DNA of 47,632 bases from Sphingomonadaceae bacterium (GCA_947473355.1 CANJCQ010000025.1:1-47632); one strand, 5' to 3'; numbered from the stretch's first letter, positions 31,263 to 40,512 are shown. Numbers and translations are program-made. The notes: generated by a model not told the origin, from the sequence alone.

Positions 31263-33398
31263 TTACACCCCGGCGTGTGCCGCCAGCGCTGCCAGCAGCA
31301 GCAGGGCAACGATGTTGGTGATCTTGATCATCGGGTTGACGGCAGGGCCGGCGGTGTCCTTGTAGGGATCGCCGACCGTGTCGCCGGTCACAGCAGCCTT
31401 GTGGGCCTCAGAGCCCTTGCCGCCGTGGTTGCCGTCTTCGATGAATTTCTTGGCATTGTCCCATGCGCCGCCGCCCGAGGTCATCGAGATGGCGACGAAC
31501 AGACCGCCGACGATCACGCCGAGGAGCAGGGCGCCCAGAGCCGCGAAGCCCTCGGCCTGTCCGGCAACTGCGGTGATCACGAAGTAGACCACGATCGGGG
31601 CCAGCACCGGCAGCAGCGAGGGGATGATCATCTCGCGGATGGCGGCCTTGGTCACCAGATCGACGGTGCGGGCATAGTCCGGCTTGGACTCGTAGGTCAT
31701 GATGCCGGGGTTGTTCTTGAACTGCTCGCGAACATCCTTGACCACTTCGCCCGCCGCGCGGCCCACTGCGGTCATGCCCATTGCGCCAAAGAGGTATGGC
31801 AGCAACGCGCCGAGCAGCAGCCCGACGATGACATAGGGGTTTTCCAGGCTGAAGCTGACGTTGAGCTCAGGGAAGAACTCCTTGAGGTCGGTGGTATAGG
31901 CCGCGAACAGCACCAGCGCAGCGAGGCCCGCCGAACCGATGGCATAGCCCTTGGTGACAGCCTTGGTGGTGTTGCCCACCGCGTCGAGCGCGTCGGTCTT
32001 TTCACGAACCGAATCGTCCATGCCGGCCATTTCGGCAATGCCGCCGGCATTGTCGGTCACCGGACCGTAAGCGTCGAGCGCGACGACCATACCGGCCAAG
32101 GCCAGCATCGCGGTGGCAGCATAGGCAATGCCGAGCAGGCCTGCCAGCTGATAGGCGATGATGATACCGGCGCAGATCACCAGGGTCGGAAGTGCAGTCG
32201 ATTCAAGCGAAATCGCCAGACCCTGGATGACATTGGTGCCGTGGCCGGTTTCCGAAGCCTTGGCGATCGAGCGCACCGGGCGATAGTTGGTGCCGGTGTA
32301 ATACTCGGTGATCCAGATGATCAGGCCGGTGATGACCAGACCCAGCAGGCCGCAATAGAACAGCGTGCGTCCGCCGAATGCCTGTCCGGCAATCGGCGCT
32401 TCCATATCGCCGCCCAGAGCATAGCTGATTGCCCACCAGATGGCGGGAACCGAAAGCACGGCAGTGACCAGGAAGCCCTTGTACATGGCGCCCATGATGT
32501 TCTTTGCCCCAGGACCTTTGGCGCCGAGACGGACGAAATAGGTGCCGATGATCGAGGTGACGATGCAGACGCCGCCGATTAGCAGCGGCAGGCTCATCAG
32601 CGCCATCAGGTTGTCTGCGCCCTTGAGCAGCAGCGCGGTCAGAACCATGGTCGCACCGATGGTGACGACATAGGTCTCGAAAAGGTCGGCAGCCATGCCG
32701 GCGCAGTCGCCGACGTTGTCACCGACGTTATCGGCGATCACGGCAGGGTTGCGGGGATCGTCTTCCGGGATCCCGGCTTCGACCTTGCCAACCAGATCGG
32801 CGCCGACGTCGGCAGCCTTGGTGAAGATGCCGCCGCCGAGACGCGCGAAGATCGAGATCAGCGAGGCGCCGAAGGCGAGAGCAACGAGGCCATCGACAAC
32901 TGTGCGGTCAGTGCCGCCAACGGTGTGTCCGGCGGGGCCGGTCAGATACCAGAAGAAGCCTGCAATCGCGAGGAGGGCGAGGCCCGCCACCAGCATGCCG
33001 GTGATCGCGCCGGCGCGGAATGCCAGGGTCAGACCCTGTTGCAGACCTTGCTGGGCCGCTGCTGCGGTGCGGACATTGGCGCGAACCGAGATGTTCATGC
33101 CGATGAAGCCGGTTGCGCCTGACAGGATCGAGCCGAGCAGGAAGCCTGCCGCCGAGATCGGCGCGCCGCCGCGCGGCATGTCGAGGAAGAAATAGACCAG
33201 TGCCGCCACGACCACGCCAACCATCGCAATTGTGCGATACTGGCGGCCGAGGTAGGCTTGAGCGCCTTCCTGGATAGCTGCAGCGATTTCCTGCATCTTT
33301 TCGTTGCCAGCGGATGCGCTGAGCACCTGACGGCTGGTGAACGCGCCATATGCGACGGCCACCAGGCCAAGGATGATCGAAATGGTAATGAGATTCAC
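31263..33398 (-). CDS. hppA: Membrane-bound proton-translocating pyrophosphatase
   Basis: A 711-residue integral membrane pyrophosphatase with about 15-16 helices, coupling PPi hydrolysis to ion pumping across the inner membrane. The substrate loops [11 protein letters not shown] and [12 protein letters not shown] are intact. The segment [10 protein letters not shown] has Lys where K+-dependent enzymes have Ala (the A/K460 position), so this should be the K+-independent, H+-pumping type known from Rhodospirillum rubrum. The start is GTG preceded by GAGGGGAG. Monocistronic between two terminators. Confidence 0.96.
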   Translation of the reverse strand: MNLITISIILGLVAVAYGAFTSRQVLSASAGNEKMQEIAAAIQEGAQAYLGRQYRTIAMVGVVVAALVYFFLDMPRGGAPISAAGFLLGSILSGATGFIGMNISVRANVRTAAAAQQGLQQGLTLAFRAGAITGMLVAGLALLAIAGFFWYLTGPAGHTVGGTDRTVVDGLVALAFGASLISIFARLGGGIFTKAADVGADLVGKVEAGIPEDDPRNPAVIADNVGDNVGDCAGMAADLFETYVVTIGATMVLTALLLKGADNLMALMSLPLLIGGVCIVTSIIGTYFVRLGAKGPGAKNIMGAMYKGFLVTAVLSVPAIWWAISYALGGDMEAPIAGQAFGGRTLFYCGLLGLVITGLIIWITEYYTGTNYRPVRSIAKASETGHGTNVIQGLAISLESTALPTLVICAGIIIAYQLAGLLGIAYAATAMLALAGMVVALDAYGPVTDNAGGIAEMAGMDDSVREKTDALDAVGNTTKAVTKGYAIGSAGLAALVLFAAYTTDLKEFFPELNVSFSLENPYVIVGLLLGALLPYLFGAMGMTAVGRAAGEVVKDVREQFKNNPGIMTYESKPDYARTVDLVTKAAIREMIIPSLLPVLAPIVVYFVITAVAGQAEGFAALGALLLGVIVGGLFVAISMTSGGGAWDNAKKFIEDGNHGGKGSEAHKAAVTGDTVGDPYKDTAGPAVNPMIKITNIVALLLLAALAAHAGV

Positions 33399-33435
33399 AG
33401 GCGCAGCTCCCCTCTTTGGTTGCGCATAACAAACA

Positions 33436-33453
33436 GCCCTGCTTTTGCAGGGC
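33436..33453 (-). terminator. Terminator after thiL
   Basis: Perfect 7-bp stem GCCCTGC - 4 nt - GCAGGGC followed on the minus strand by TGTTTGTTATG. It lies 85 nt past the thiL stop and 38 nt before the hppA GTG, so it could also act as an hppA leader hairpin. Confidence 0.6.
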
Positions 33454-33537
33454 CGAAAGACCGCTCGCCGCTAGAGGAGGGTGCGCCCGGTTGCAAGCCC
33501 CAGATGCGCATATTCCCCGAATTCTGGCCGATGCGCC

Positions 33538-34410
33538 TTAGCGGTCGTGCTGGTATCCGATCCCGTCAGCCTCGTCCAAAGGCTGGCCATCGAGCATAAT
33601 CGGCGCTTCGCCACCGGCTTGCGCATGGCCGATGCGGAATGCCGCCACCGGCGGCTGGAACGTGGGGGGCACGGTGAACAGCAACTCGTAGTCCTCGCCC
33701 CAGCGCAAAGCCTCGGCGCGCCGGTCTTCGCTGGTGACAATGGGAACGGCCGTGCTGTCGATGGCGAGCGTTACCTTGCTCGCCCGCGCCATGCGGGAAG
33801 CATCGAGCAGCAGCCCGTCCGATACGTCCATCATCGCACTGACATGCGGCGCCAGTGCCTGGCCCTCGGCCAGCAGCGCTTGCGGGCGGCGATAGGCCGA
33901 GCTGTCGCCAGTCCCGCTGCGCAATGCCTCAAGTCCCAGCATGGCCGCGCCGACTGGCCCGGTGATCCACAGCGAATCGCCGACCTGCACCCCGGCGCGC
34001 GAAGGCACCGGACGGCAAGTCGCGCGGCCGATCGCGGTCAGGCCGAGCACCTGCGGGCCGCTTCCGGCGATGGTGTCGCCGCCCAGCAGGGGGGCATTGT
34101 AGTGGTTCAGTGCTTCCTCCAGCCCGGCAAGAAACCGCGCGTCATCCGCGCCCAGCATATAGCCCAGCATGACGCCCAGCGGCTCTGCGCCCTTGGCGGC
34201 AAGGTCCGACATGTTGGTGGCGACTAGCTTCCAGGCAATGTCTGCGGGGTCTTGGCCGGCGAGGAAGTGCACACCTTCGGCCATGGCGTCGTGAGTGAGG
34301 ATCAGGGTCTCATGGCCAAGTTCCAGCACCGCGCAATCATCGGCAAGGCCGCGCGCGGCGGGATGGCCCGCAATCTTGCGCAGAGCCTCGATGAAGGCGA
34401 GTTCGCTCAT
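33538..34410 (-). CDS. thiL: Thiamine-monophosphate kinase
   Basis: A 290-residue ThiL, an AIR-synthase-fold kinase making thiamine diphosphate from thiamine monophosphate. Signs: D-D-C-A-V-L near 24-29, T-H-D-A-M-A-E-G-V-H-F (39-49), K-L-V-A-T-N-M-S-D-L-A-A-K-G-A-E-P, G-G-D-T, and M-D-V-S-D-G-L. The ATG overlaps the stop of the DUF559 gene (TAATG), and the Shine-Dalgarno-like GGGGGAAGGA before it is part of the left repeat arm, so thiL now takes its ribosome binding site from the inserted element. Confidence 0.95.
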   Translation of the reverse strand: MSELAFIEALRKIAGHPAARGLADDCAVLELGHETLILTHDAMAEGVHFLAGQDPADIAWKLVATNMSDLAAKGAEPLGVMLGYMLGADDARFLAGLEEALNHYNAPLLGGDTIAGSGPQVLGLTAIGRATCRPVPSRAGVQVGDSLWITGPVGAAMLGLEALRSGTGDSSAYRRPQALLAEGQALAPHVSAMMDVSDGLLLDASRMARASKVTLAIDSTAVPIVTSEDRRAEALRWGEDYELLFTVPPTFQPPVAAFRIGHAQAGGEAPIMLDGQPLDEADGIGYQHDR

Positions 34411-34826
34411 TATCCTTCCCCCTCGATGGGGGAAGGATGCGAAGACTTGGCAGCTTGCTGCCTAGTCGTAGCTGGATGGGGGTGATCGCGCCGCAAGAAT
34501 TCGCCAAGCTGGATCATGCACCCCTCGCCATTTCCCAGAACTTCGTTGTTCCAGAAGCGGATGACCTTGTAACCTTCAGCCTCAATATCAGCCGTCCTTC
34601 GTGCATCGACTTGCGCGTCGTGTTGGCCGCCATCTATCTCGATCACCAGTTTCAGGCGATGACTTGCGAAATCGGCGATGTGATGGCGGAGGGGGACCTG
34701 AAACCGGAAACGGGCGTCAGGGAAGAATTCCTTGAGCAATCGTCCCATTCGCAATTCGGCATCGGTCGCATTGCGACGCAGCTCCCGGGCGCGGAGGATG
34801 GAAATCGGAGGTGGATGTTTCTTCAT
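34410..34826 (-). CDS. DUF559 (Vsr-like) endonuclease-domain protein
   Basis: A 138-residue protein of the PD-(D/E)xK-like DUF559 family, related in fold to the Vsr mismatch endonuclease. Family signs: R-A-R-E-L-R-R-N-A-T-D-A-E near the start, H-I-A-D-F-A (Asp52), L-V-I-E-I-D-G-G-Q-H (Glu63, Asp65, His69), D-x-x-R and V-I-R-F-W-N-N-E-V. The candidate metal ligands are all present, so it may be active. Residues from about 115 on (ending H-P-S-P-I-E-G-E-G) are encoded by the repeat arm and are probably not part of the fold. ATG at 34826 gives the family start; an in-frame ATG at 34859 lies inside the other arm. The stop overlaps the thiL start. Confidence 0.85.
   Translation of the reverse strand: MKKHPPPISILRARELRRNATDAELRMGRLLKEFFPDARFRFQVPLRHHIADFASHRLKLVIEIDGGQHDAQVDARRTADIEAEGYKVIRFWNNEVLGNGEGCMIQLGEFLRRDHPHPATTRQQAAKSSHPSPIEGEG
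34411..34484 (+). repeat. Left arm of DUF559 cassette
   Basis: Palindrome CTTCCCCCTCGATGGGGGAAG at one end, a TTGGCAGCTTGCTGCCTAG stem-loop in the middle and GCTGGATGGGGGTG at the inner end. Same type as 4331-4403. It also supplies the thiL ribosome binding site. Confidence 0.85.
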
Positions 34827-34850
34827 CGGCGTCGAGTGTAGCCGAGAGTT

Positions 34851-34923
34851 CACCCCCATCCAACTGCGGCTAACTCGCTTCGCTCATAAGCCTCCGTATC
34901 CTTCCCCCATCAAGGGGGAAGGG
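34851..34923 (-). repeat. Right arm of DUF559 cassette
   Basis: Read on the minus strand: CTTCCCCCTTGATGGGGGAAG, then ATACGGAGGCTTATGAGCGA, then GTTAGCCGCAGTTGGATGGG. Same type as the right arm at 4437-4509. Confidence 0.85.
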
Positions 34924-34924
34924 A

Positions 34925-35371
34925 CTACGAACGCACCACCTTCGCCACAGCATCCAGCACTCCGTTGACGAATTTTGCCTCGCGCTCGTCGAAAAAGGCA
35001 TGCGCCACGTCGAGATATTCGGAGATGACGCTGCCGGTGGGCACATCGGCGCGGGCGAGCAATTCGTAGGCCCCGGCGCGCAAGATCTGCAGCATGGTCT
35101 TGTCGAGCCGCTCGATCTTCCAGCCCTCGGCGAGCTTGCCCGAAAGCAGTGTGTCGATCTCGTCGCGGCGGGCCAGCGTGCCCTTGACGACATCGTCGAA
35201 GAAGGCGGTTTCGGCCTCGGCAAAAGTCTCGTCGTCGATTTCCATGCCAAGCCGATGCTGGTGGAATTCGTCGAGCAGCCGGGCGAGCGGGGTCGCTTCC
35301 ATGTCGGTCTGGTAGAGCGCCTGGACCGCCGCAAGGCGGGCGGCGGCGCGAGCCTGAGTTCTGGCTTTCAT
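34925..35371 (-). CDS. nusB: Transcription antitermination protein NusB
   Basis: A 148-residue all-helical NusB, which with NusE (S10) binds boxA RNA in rRNA antitermination. Signs: A-R-L-A-A-V-Q-A-L-Y-Q (11-21), R-L-D-K-T-M-L-Q-I-L-R-A-G-A-Y-E-L, V-I-S-E-Y-L-D-V-A-H-A-F and F-V-N-G-V-L-D. The ATG overlaps the hisD stop (ATGA). In related genomes nusB commonly precedes thiL directly; here the DUF559 cassette separates them. Confidence 0.96.
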   Translation of the reverse strand: MKARTQARAAARLAAVQALYQTDMEATPLARLLDEFHQHRLGMEIDDETFAEAETAFFDDVVKGTLARRDEIDTLLSGKLAEGWKIERLDKTMLQILRAGAYELLARADVPTGSVISEYLDVAHAFFDEREAKFVNGVLDAVAKVVRS

Positions 35372-36660
35372 ATTCCCAATCGCACTTCGATGGAGCGCGC
35401 ATGCGCGGGCAGGCCTTCGGCATCGGCCAAGGCAATGGCCGCAGGGCCGAGCGCCTTCAGGGCGGCCTCGTCCAGTTCGATAAAGCTGGTGCGTTTCATG
35501 AAATCGAGCACCGACAGCCCCGATGCAAACCGCGCCCTGCGGCCGGTCGGCAGCACATGGTTGGGCCCGGCAATATAGTCGCCGACTGCCTCGGGGGTCA
35601 TCCGGCCGAGGAAGATCGAGCCCGCATGCCGGATCGCCTGCATCAGCACTTCGGGCTCTGCGACAGCTAGCTGGACATGCTCGGCGGCCAATGCATTGGC
35701 CAGCGCCGGGGCCTCGTCCAGCGAAGTGACTTCGATGATTACGCCATATTCGTTCCAGCTCTGCGTCGCGACGCGCGCGGTGGGCAACATGGCGAGATCA
35801 ACCCCGATCCGGTCGGCAACCAGATCAGCGAACAGCGGGTCATCGGTGATCAGGATCGATTGCGCGGTAGGATCGTGCTCGGCCTGGCTGAGCAGGTCGG
35901 CGGCGGTCCATTCGGGATCGTTCTGGCCATCGGCGATGACGAGAATTTCGCTCGGCCCTGCCACCATGTCGATGCCGACCACGCCATAAAGCTGGCGCTT
36001 GGCTTCGGCGACCCAGGCGTTGCCCGGGCCGGTGACGACATCGACCGGCTGGATCTTGTCTGTGCCATATGCCAGCGCTGCGACAGCCTGCGCGCCGCCG
36101 ATGCGCCAGATCACGTCGACCCCGGCAAGATGCGCGGCGGCGAGCACCAGCGGGCTGATTTCGCCATTTGGCGTGGGCGTCACCACGACAAGGCGCTCCA
36201 CACCAGCAACCTTGGCCGGAATGGCATTCATCAGCAGTGAGCTTGGGTAACTTGCCCGCCCGCCCGGAATATAGAGCCCCGCCGCGTCCACCGGCAGCCA
36301 GCGCGCGCCCAGCCGCACCCCGGCCTCGTCGCGGCTGTCGCGGTCCTGCGGGAGCTGCGCCTCGTGATAGGCGCGGATGCGCTGCGCCGCGAGCTCAAGC
36401 GCGGCGCGAAGGTCAGGTTGCAGGGCGTCGAAGGCCTCGCGGCAGGCTTCGGGCGCGACGCGCCAGTCGGCGTCACTGGCAAGCTGGTGGTCGTCCCAGC
36501 GCGCGGTATATTCGATCAGGGCCGCATCGCCCCGGTTGCGGACATCGGCAAGGATCAGCGAAACATCACGCGAAACATCGTCGTCACTTTCCCGGCGATC
36601 ATTGACCAGCCGCTCGAAGGCCGCCGCAAAGCCGGGGTCGCGGGAGTTGAGCCGCAACAT
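35368..36660 (-). CDS. hisD: Histidinol dehydrogenase
   Basis: A 430-residue zinc enzyme that carries out the last two oxidations of histidine synthesis. Signs: Y-I-P-G-G-R-A-S-Y-P-S-S near 129-140, G-P-G-N-A-W-V-A-E-A-K, the catalytic E-H pair in A-A-E-H-V-Q-L, and G-P-N-H-V-L-P-T. Full length. Starts with a one-base overlap of the hisG stop (TGATG). Confidence 0.97.
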   Translation of the reverse strand: MLRLNSRDPGFAAAFERLVNDRRESDDDVSRDVSLILADVRNRGDAALIEYTARWDDHQLASDADWRVAPEACREAFDALQPDLRAALELAAQRIRAYHEAQLPQDRDSRDEAGVRLGARWLPVDAAGLYIPGGRASYPSSLLMNAIPAKVAGVERLVVVTPTPNGEISPLVLAAAHLAGVDVIWRIGGAQAVAALAYGTDKIQPVDVVTGPGNAWVAEAKRQLYGVVGIDMVAGPSEILVIADGQNDPEWTAADLLSQAEHDPTAQSILITDDPLFADLVADRIGVDLAMLPTARVATQSWNEYGVIIEVTSLDEAPALANALAAEHVQLAVAEPEVLMQAIRHAGSIFLGRMTPEAVGDYIAGPNHVLPTGRRARFASGLSVLDFMKRTSFIELDEAALKALGPAAIALADAEGLPAHARSIEVRLGI

Positions 36661-37313
36661 CAGGCTGCCTTTCTTGCAGCAGCAACAGCGCGGAAGGCCT
36701 CGACCAAAGCAGCCACCCGCTCGTCGGTCTTGAGCGCGGCGCGGTTGACGATGAGGCGCGCGGAAATCTGCAGGATCACACTGGTTTCAACCAGGCCATT
36801 GTCCTTCAGCGTCCGGCCGGTCGACACCAGATCGACGATGCGGCTGGCGAGGCCGAGGCCCGGCGCAAGCTCCATCGCGCCATTGAGTTTCACCACTTCG
36901 GCCTGAATGCCCTGGCGCTCATAGTGGCGGCGGGTGAGGCTGGGATATTTGCTGGCGACGCGCAGATGGCTGGCCGAAGTGGTGCCTTTCACGTCCACTG
37001 GCTCGGCGACGGACAAACGGCAGTGGCCAATATCGAGATCGACCGGCGCATAGAGATCGGAAAAGTTGAATTCCTCGACCACGTCCGAGCCGACAATCCC
37101 CACCGAAGCCGCGCCATGCGCCACGAAAGTCGCGACATCGAAAGCGCGCACGCGGATGATCCGCATTTCGTTGTTCTCGCAGGCGAAAGAAAGCGCGCGC
37201 GACTTCTTGTCGTGGAACTCGGCTTCAGGCACCACACCGGCAGCAGCCATCAGCGGCAGCGCCTCGTCGAGAATGCGCCCCTTGGGCACGGCGAAGATCA
37301 GCGGGTTGGACAT
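36660..37313 (-). CDS. hisG: ATP phosphoribosyltransferase, short form
   Basis: A 217-residue HisG catalysing the first step of histidine synthesis. Opens [13 protein letters not shown] and has [22 protein letters not shown], the PRPP loop. It lacks the C-terminal regulatory domain of long HisG, so it should need a HisZ partner, which is not in this window. The ATG at 37313 is chosen by family start; a longer frame would add 31 unrelated residues. First gene of hisG-hisD-nusB-thiL. Confidence 0.96.
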   Translation of the reverse strand: MSNPLIFAVPKGRILDEALPLMAAAGVVPEAEFHDKKSRALSFACENNEMRIIRVRAFDVATFVAHGAASVGIVGSDVVEEFNFSDLYAPVDLDIGHCRLSVAEPVDVKGTTSASHLRVASKYPSLTRRHYERQGIQAEVVKLNGAMELAPGLGLASRIVDLVSTGRTLKDNGLVETSVILQISARLIVNRAALKTDERVAALVEAFRAVAAARKAA

Positions 37314-37360
37314 GAGCGGCGCATTAGGCGGCAGGCAGGCAAAGGGCAACTCTTGACCTC

Positions 37361-37375
37361 TTGTGCGGCGCACAA
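37361..37375. promoter_or_regulatory. Dyad in the hisG / DUF2332 divergent gap
   Basis: TTGTGC - 3 nt - GCACAA, adjacent to TTGACC on the plus strand. It lies between two divergent starts and could be an operator; no -10 box is convincing. Confidence 0.3.
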
Positions 37376-37421
37376 TTTTGGCGCAGCATATCTCGCAGTT
37401 GCACAATGAGGAGGTGTGGCA

Positions 37422-38498
37422 ATGGCGGATGCTCAGATAGTGTCTGGATTCTTCCCGGCCTCGGTCAAGGAGGCTTATGCCAATCAGGTCGCCTATTGCC
37501 GGGCCAACGATTCGCCCATCACTGCGCGGATTGTCGCCGGGATAGCTGCCCGGTTCGATGACCCGGCTCCCGGCGCTTTCATCGAACAGATCCGCGACTG
37601 GCCCGGCGCCTCACCGCTCGGCGATGCCTTGCCGCTGCGCTCGGCGGGTGGCCTTCACGCGCTGCACCTGTCAGGCGCCGCGCCCGAACTGGCGCCAATC
37701 TATGCCGATCTGCCGGCAGACGATGCGGCGATCATCGGCGCGGTGGCCCGCCGCCACGAGGCCGAACTGCTCCCTTGGCTCGACGGCCCGCCGCAGACCA
37801 ATGAGGCAGGGCGATCGGGCGGCTTTGTTGCCGCCATGCTGTGGCTGGCGGGGCAAGGCCTGCCGCCGCGCTTTGAATGCCTTGAGATTGGCTCCAGCGC
37901 GGGTATTAACCTGATGATCGACCGCTATCACTATGATCTCGGCGGAGTGCAGGTCGGCCCGGACGACGCGGCCATGCGCTTCGCCCCCGAATGGCGCGGA
38001 AGCCCGCCGCCAGGCCAAGCCATCAGTTTCGCATCACTTAAAGGCTGCGATGTCGCGCCGGTCGATCTCACCGATCCCGCGCAGGCCTTGCGGCTGAAGG
38101 CCTATATCTGGCCCGAGCACGAGGTGCGCTTCGCCCGGCTTGAGGCAGCGATTGCCGCCGCGACGGCGAAAGCGCCCGATCTGGTGCAGATGAACGCTGC
38201 CGATTTCGTCGAACGTGAGCTGGCGCGTCCGCAGGCCCCCGGCACGACGCGGGTTCCGATGCATTCGATCGTCTGGCAGTATGTGCCGAAGGACCAACAG
38301 GCGCGGGTGACAGCTGCGATCGAAGCGGCAGGAGCGCGCGCAACGCTAGAGCGTCCGCTCGCCTGGATCGCGCTGGAAGCCAACCGGACCTTGCTCAACC
38401 ACGGCTTGATGGTGCGCCATTGGCCCGGCGGCGGCGAGGAGACGCTGCTGGCCGCGGCCCACGCGCATGGGGCCTGGCTGGAATGGCTGGCGGGTTAA
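37422..38498 (+). CDS. DUF2332 family protein
   Basis: A 358-residue protein of the DUF2332 family, recognisable by [13 protein letters not shown] (about 131-143) and [16 protein letters not shown] (about 155-170). The L-E-I-G-S-S-A-G turn resembles a Rossmann-type SAM site, but the family has no established activity. GAGGAGGT lies 7 nt before the ATG. It ends with a 4-nt overlap of the convergent hydrolase stop. Confidence 0.88.
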   Translation: MADAQIVSGFFPASVKEAYANQVAYCRANDSPITARIVAGIAARFDDPAPGAFIEQIRDWPGASPLGDALPLRSAGGLHALHLSGAAPELAPIYADLPADDAAIIGAVARRHEAELLPWLDGPPQTNEAGRSGGFVAAMLWLAGQGLPPRFECLEIGSSAGINLMIDRYHYDLGGVQVGPDDAAMRFAPEWRGSPPPGQAISFASLKGCDVAPVDLTDPAQALRLKAYIWPEHEVRFARLEAAIAAATAKAPDLVQMNAADFVERELARPQAPGTTRVPMHSIVWQYVPKDQQARVTAAIEAAGARATLERPLAWIALEANRTLLNHGLMVRHWPGGGEETLLAAAHAHGAWLEWLAG

Positions 38499-39382
38499 CC
38501 CCGGCCCAGAAAATCATCCATCGCCGCATTGACCGCATCCGGCGCCTGCCAAGGCACGAAATGCCCGCAATCCGGCACTTTCACCAGCGTCAGATCGCTC
38601 ACTATGCCTTCCAGCCCCACCAGATTGCACGGCGGCAGAGCGACATCGTCCATTGCCCAGATCACCAGCGTCGGAATGGCCAGCGGGGGCAGGGCAGGGG
38701 GCTGCCAGTCCGCCGGCAGTTCGAAAGGCGCATCCATCGGTGGGATCTGGATCGGGCTGGCGCGATACCAGTTGAGCATGCCGAAGGCCGCGTCGCGGTC
38801 CTGCCAGTCGGCCAGCAGCGCATTGCGCTCCGCCGTCTCCATGCCGTTCGAAAGCCGGTCGGCATCGAAGGCCTTCATCAGCATGCCGAGCAGTCCGTGC
38901 TCGCGCACCAGCGCCTCGTTCGCGGTGTCGCGAAAGGTCCGCATATACTGGCTCGCCGCGCGCTGCACCGGATCTAGCCACAGCAGCTTCTGAAAAACGC
39001 CCGGATGCGGCGCATTGGCGATCACCGCGCGGGAAACGCGCGTGCCTTGCCCCAGTATGGCGACAATCCACGCAATCACTCCGCCCCAGTCATGCCCGAC
39101 AACGGTGAACTCGCCCACGCCCAAAGCATCCGCCAGCTCAAACACATCGCCCGCCAGCTTGTCAGGCGTATAGGCGCTCACCTCCTGCGGCTTCGACGAG
39201 CCGCGATAGCCGCGATGGTCGGCGGCTATGCAGCGGAAGCGATCAGAGAAATGGGCGATCTGGTGGCGCCAGGTGCGGTGACTTTCGGGAAAACCGTGGA
39301 GGAAGATCAAGGCAGGCGCATCGCGCGGGCCCTCGTCAAGGTAGTCGAGTTCGATGCCGGAGGCGAGGGTGATGCGTTTCAT
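38495..39382 (-). CDS. Epoxide-hydrolase-like alpha/beta hydrolase
   Basis: A 295-residue alpha/beta hydrolase with an Asp nucleophile: Asp98 in V-G-H-D-W-G-G, as in epoxide hydrolases and haloalkane dehalogenases, preceded by the H-G-F-P-E oxyanion motif (29-33). The catalytic His is in D-C-G-H-F-V. L-N-W-Y-R-A in the lid supplies a Tyr typical of epoxide hydrolases, which makes that the better guess over dehalogenase. The ATG at 39382 gives the family start. Confidence 0.87.
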   Translation of the reverse strand: MKRITLASGIELDYLDEGPRDAPALIFLHGFPESHRTWRHQIAHFSDRFRCIAADHRGYRGSSKPQEVSAYTPDKLAGDVFELADALGVGEFTVVGHDWGGVIAWIVAILGQGTRVSRAVIANAPHPGVFQKLLWLDPVQRAASQYMRTFRDTANEALVREHGLLGMLMKAFDADRLSNGMETAERNALLADWQDRDAAFGMLNWYRASPIQIPPMDAPFELPADWQPPALPPLAIPTLVIWAMDDVALPPCNLVGLEGIVSDLTLVKVPDCGHFVPWQAPDAVNAAMDDFLGRG

Positions 39383-39418
39383 GGGCGGGATGTTAGGCCG
39401 CTGCCAATCTCCCGGCAA

Positions 39419-39865
39419 CTAACTTGGCGGCGCATCCAGATAAGGATGCATCGCCAGAACCTTCGCAATCTCCGCCTCCAGCCGCGCGCGCCATTCCGGA
39501 CCGAGCCGGGCGAACAGTTCGCGCTGTTTCGCATGAACCATGCGCCGGAAATCAGGTCCCTCGACCCGGTGTGCAAATTCAAAGGCCACGCCCGCACTGA
39601 ACGCTGAATCCGACAGAATCCGGAACACCATGCCCTCTGCATCCGCCGTGCTCTGCCGCGAGCTTTCCTGCCCGCGCTCGATCCAGATCAGGTGATAACA
39701 GTCCCCGTCGATCAGTAGCAGCGGCCCTCCATCGCCTTCCAGCGTCCGGTAGGCGTCATGCACCATCGCGCGGCCGTGCATCTGCGAGAGCAGTTCCGAA
39801 AGCCGCGCGGCAAGCATGTCATGGTCCATGGCTGGGCTCTTTACGTCAGCGGTATCAGGCTTCAT
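39419..39865 (-). CDS. Imm63-like immunity family protein
   Basis: A 148-residue protein resembling Imm63: W-I-E-R-G-Q-E then T-A-D-A-E-G-M-V-F-R-I-L, A-F-E-F-A-H-R-V-E-G-P-D-F-R-R and a terminal E-I-A-K-V-L-A-M-H-P-Y-L-D. Imm63 was defined as a predicted immunity protein of polymorphic toxin systems. No toxin, secretion or cognate gene is beside it, so it may be an orphan or have another job. It lies 36 nt upstream of the hydrolase on the same strand. Confidence 0.65.
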   Translation of the reverse strand: MKPDTADVKSPAMDHDMLAARLSELLSQMHGRAMVHDAYRTLEGDGGPLLLIDGDCYHLIWIERGQESSRQSTADAEGMVFRILSDSAFSAGVAFEFAHRVEGPDFRRMVHAKQRELFARLGPEWRARLEAEIAKVLAMHPYLDAPPS

Positions 39866-39931
39866 AGGCCCGGCCGTGTGAGTCGTATCAAATTCCGGCG
39901 AAGGCTGCCCGGAATGCCAAGGAGTCGTGGC

Positions 39932-40483
39932 ATGAGCTCACCTGCAAAGAAGACCAGCAAATCCCAGATCTGGGCCAGTGTCGCCCTGCTGTCGCTGCTG
40001 ATGGCCCCCGCCGTCTTTTTCATCTCGACCGAAAACGGCGACCGTATTGAAGCCCTGCGCAAGGAAGGGCTGGTGACCGAAGCGACTGTGCTGGGCAAGC
40101 GCCGGGTTGAAGAGCCCTACACCGACAGCAAAGGGCGCACCAAGACCACCACCACCAGCTACATCGACATGGAATACGACAGCCAGACCAGCCAGACATA
40201 CCAGGACTGGCTGACGGGCGGCGAAAAGGCCCAGCCCGCAGTGCCCGGTCACGCCATGTCCAGCTATGCATACCGCAGCACCAATGCCGATTATGACGCA
40301 GCCAAACCTGGCGACAAATTGCCTGTGGTCATCCACCGCTACGAACGCACCCGCGCTGAACTCGCCAGCTACGTCAAGACCTACAACAACCGGATGATGA
40401 TGCTGTTCGGTGCCCTGTGCGGCCTGCTCGGCCTCGCCAGCGCCGCCATGGCCTGGCGGACGCGTGCGGGCAAGGCGGAGTAA
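39932..40483 (+). CDS. DUF3592-like membrane protein
   Basis: A 183-residue protein with two membrane helices (about 12-31 and 155-175) enclosing a soluble domain that begins E-A-T-V-L-G-K-R-R-V and contains a G-D-K-L-P-V-V turn followed by a Tyr-containing strand, as in DUF3592 proteins. The soluble part should face the periplasm. AAGGAG precedes the ATG at 39932. Function unknown; divergent from the Imm63-like gene. Confidence 0.7.
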   Translation: MSSPAKKTSKSQIWASVALLSLLMAPAVFFISTENGDRIEALRKEGLVTEATVLGKRRVEEPYTDSKGRTKTTTTSYIDMEYDSQTSQTYQDWLTGGEKAQPAVPGHAMSSYAYRSTNADYDAAKPGDKLPVVIHRYERTRAELASYVKTYNNRMMMLFGALCGLLGLASAAMAWRTRAGKAE

Positions 40484-40485
40484 AG

Positions 40486-40512
40486 GTTCAGACCGTTTCG
40501 GCGGTCTTGAAC
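40486..40512. terminator. Convergent stem-loop
   Basis: GTTCAGACCG and CGGTCTTGAAC pair with one bulge around a 6-nt loop, just after the DUF3592-like stop and covering the end of the facing micro-ORF. No U-run; possible bidirectional terminator. Confidence 0.45.

Larger units (their letters stand above)
34411..34923. mobile_element. DUF559-gene cassette bounded by ~73-bp inverted arms
   Basis: A 513-bp unit inserted between nusB and thiL. The two arms (34411-34484 and 34851-34923) are inverted relative to each other and match, type for type and in orientation, the arm pair at 4331-4509. Between them lies one gene for a DUF559/Vsr-like endonuclease, whose last ~24 residues are encoded by the left arm. 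nusB ends 2 nt outside one arm and thiL begins at the other. Same arms with and without the gene suggest a mobile or formerly mobile unit; mobility itself is inferred. Confidence 0.65.

Noticed and set aside
31275..32582. A 435-codon open frame antisense to hppA
   Set aside because: His/Gly/Asp-rich translation typical of reversed GC-rich codons; hppA is complete.
33436..33453. Riboswitch (TPP-type) near thiL
   Set aside because: The hairpin lies after thiL, not before it, and no THI-box sequence is visible; it fits a terminator better.
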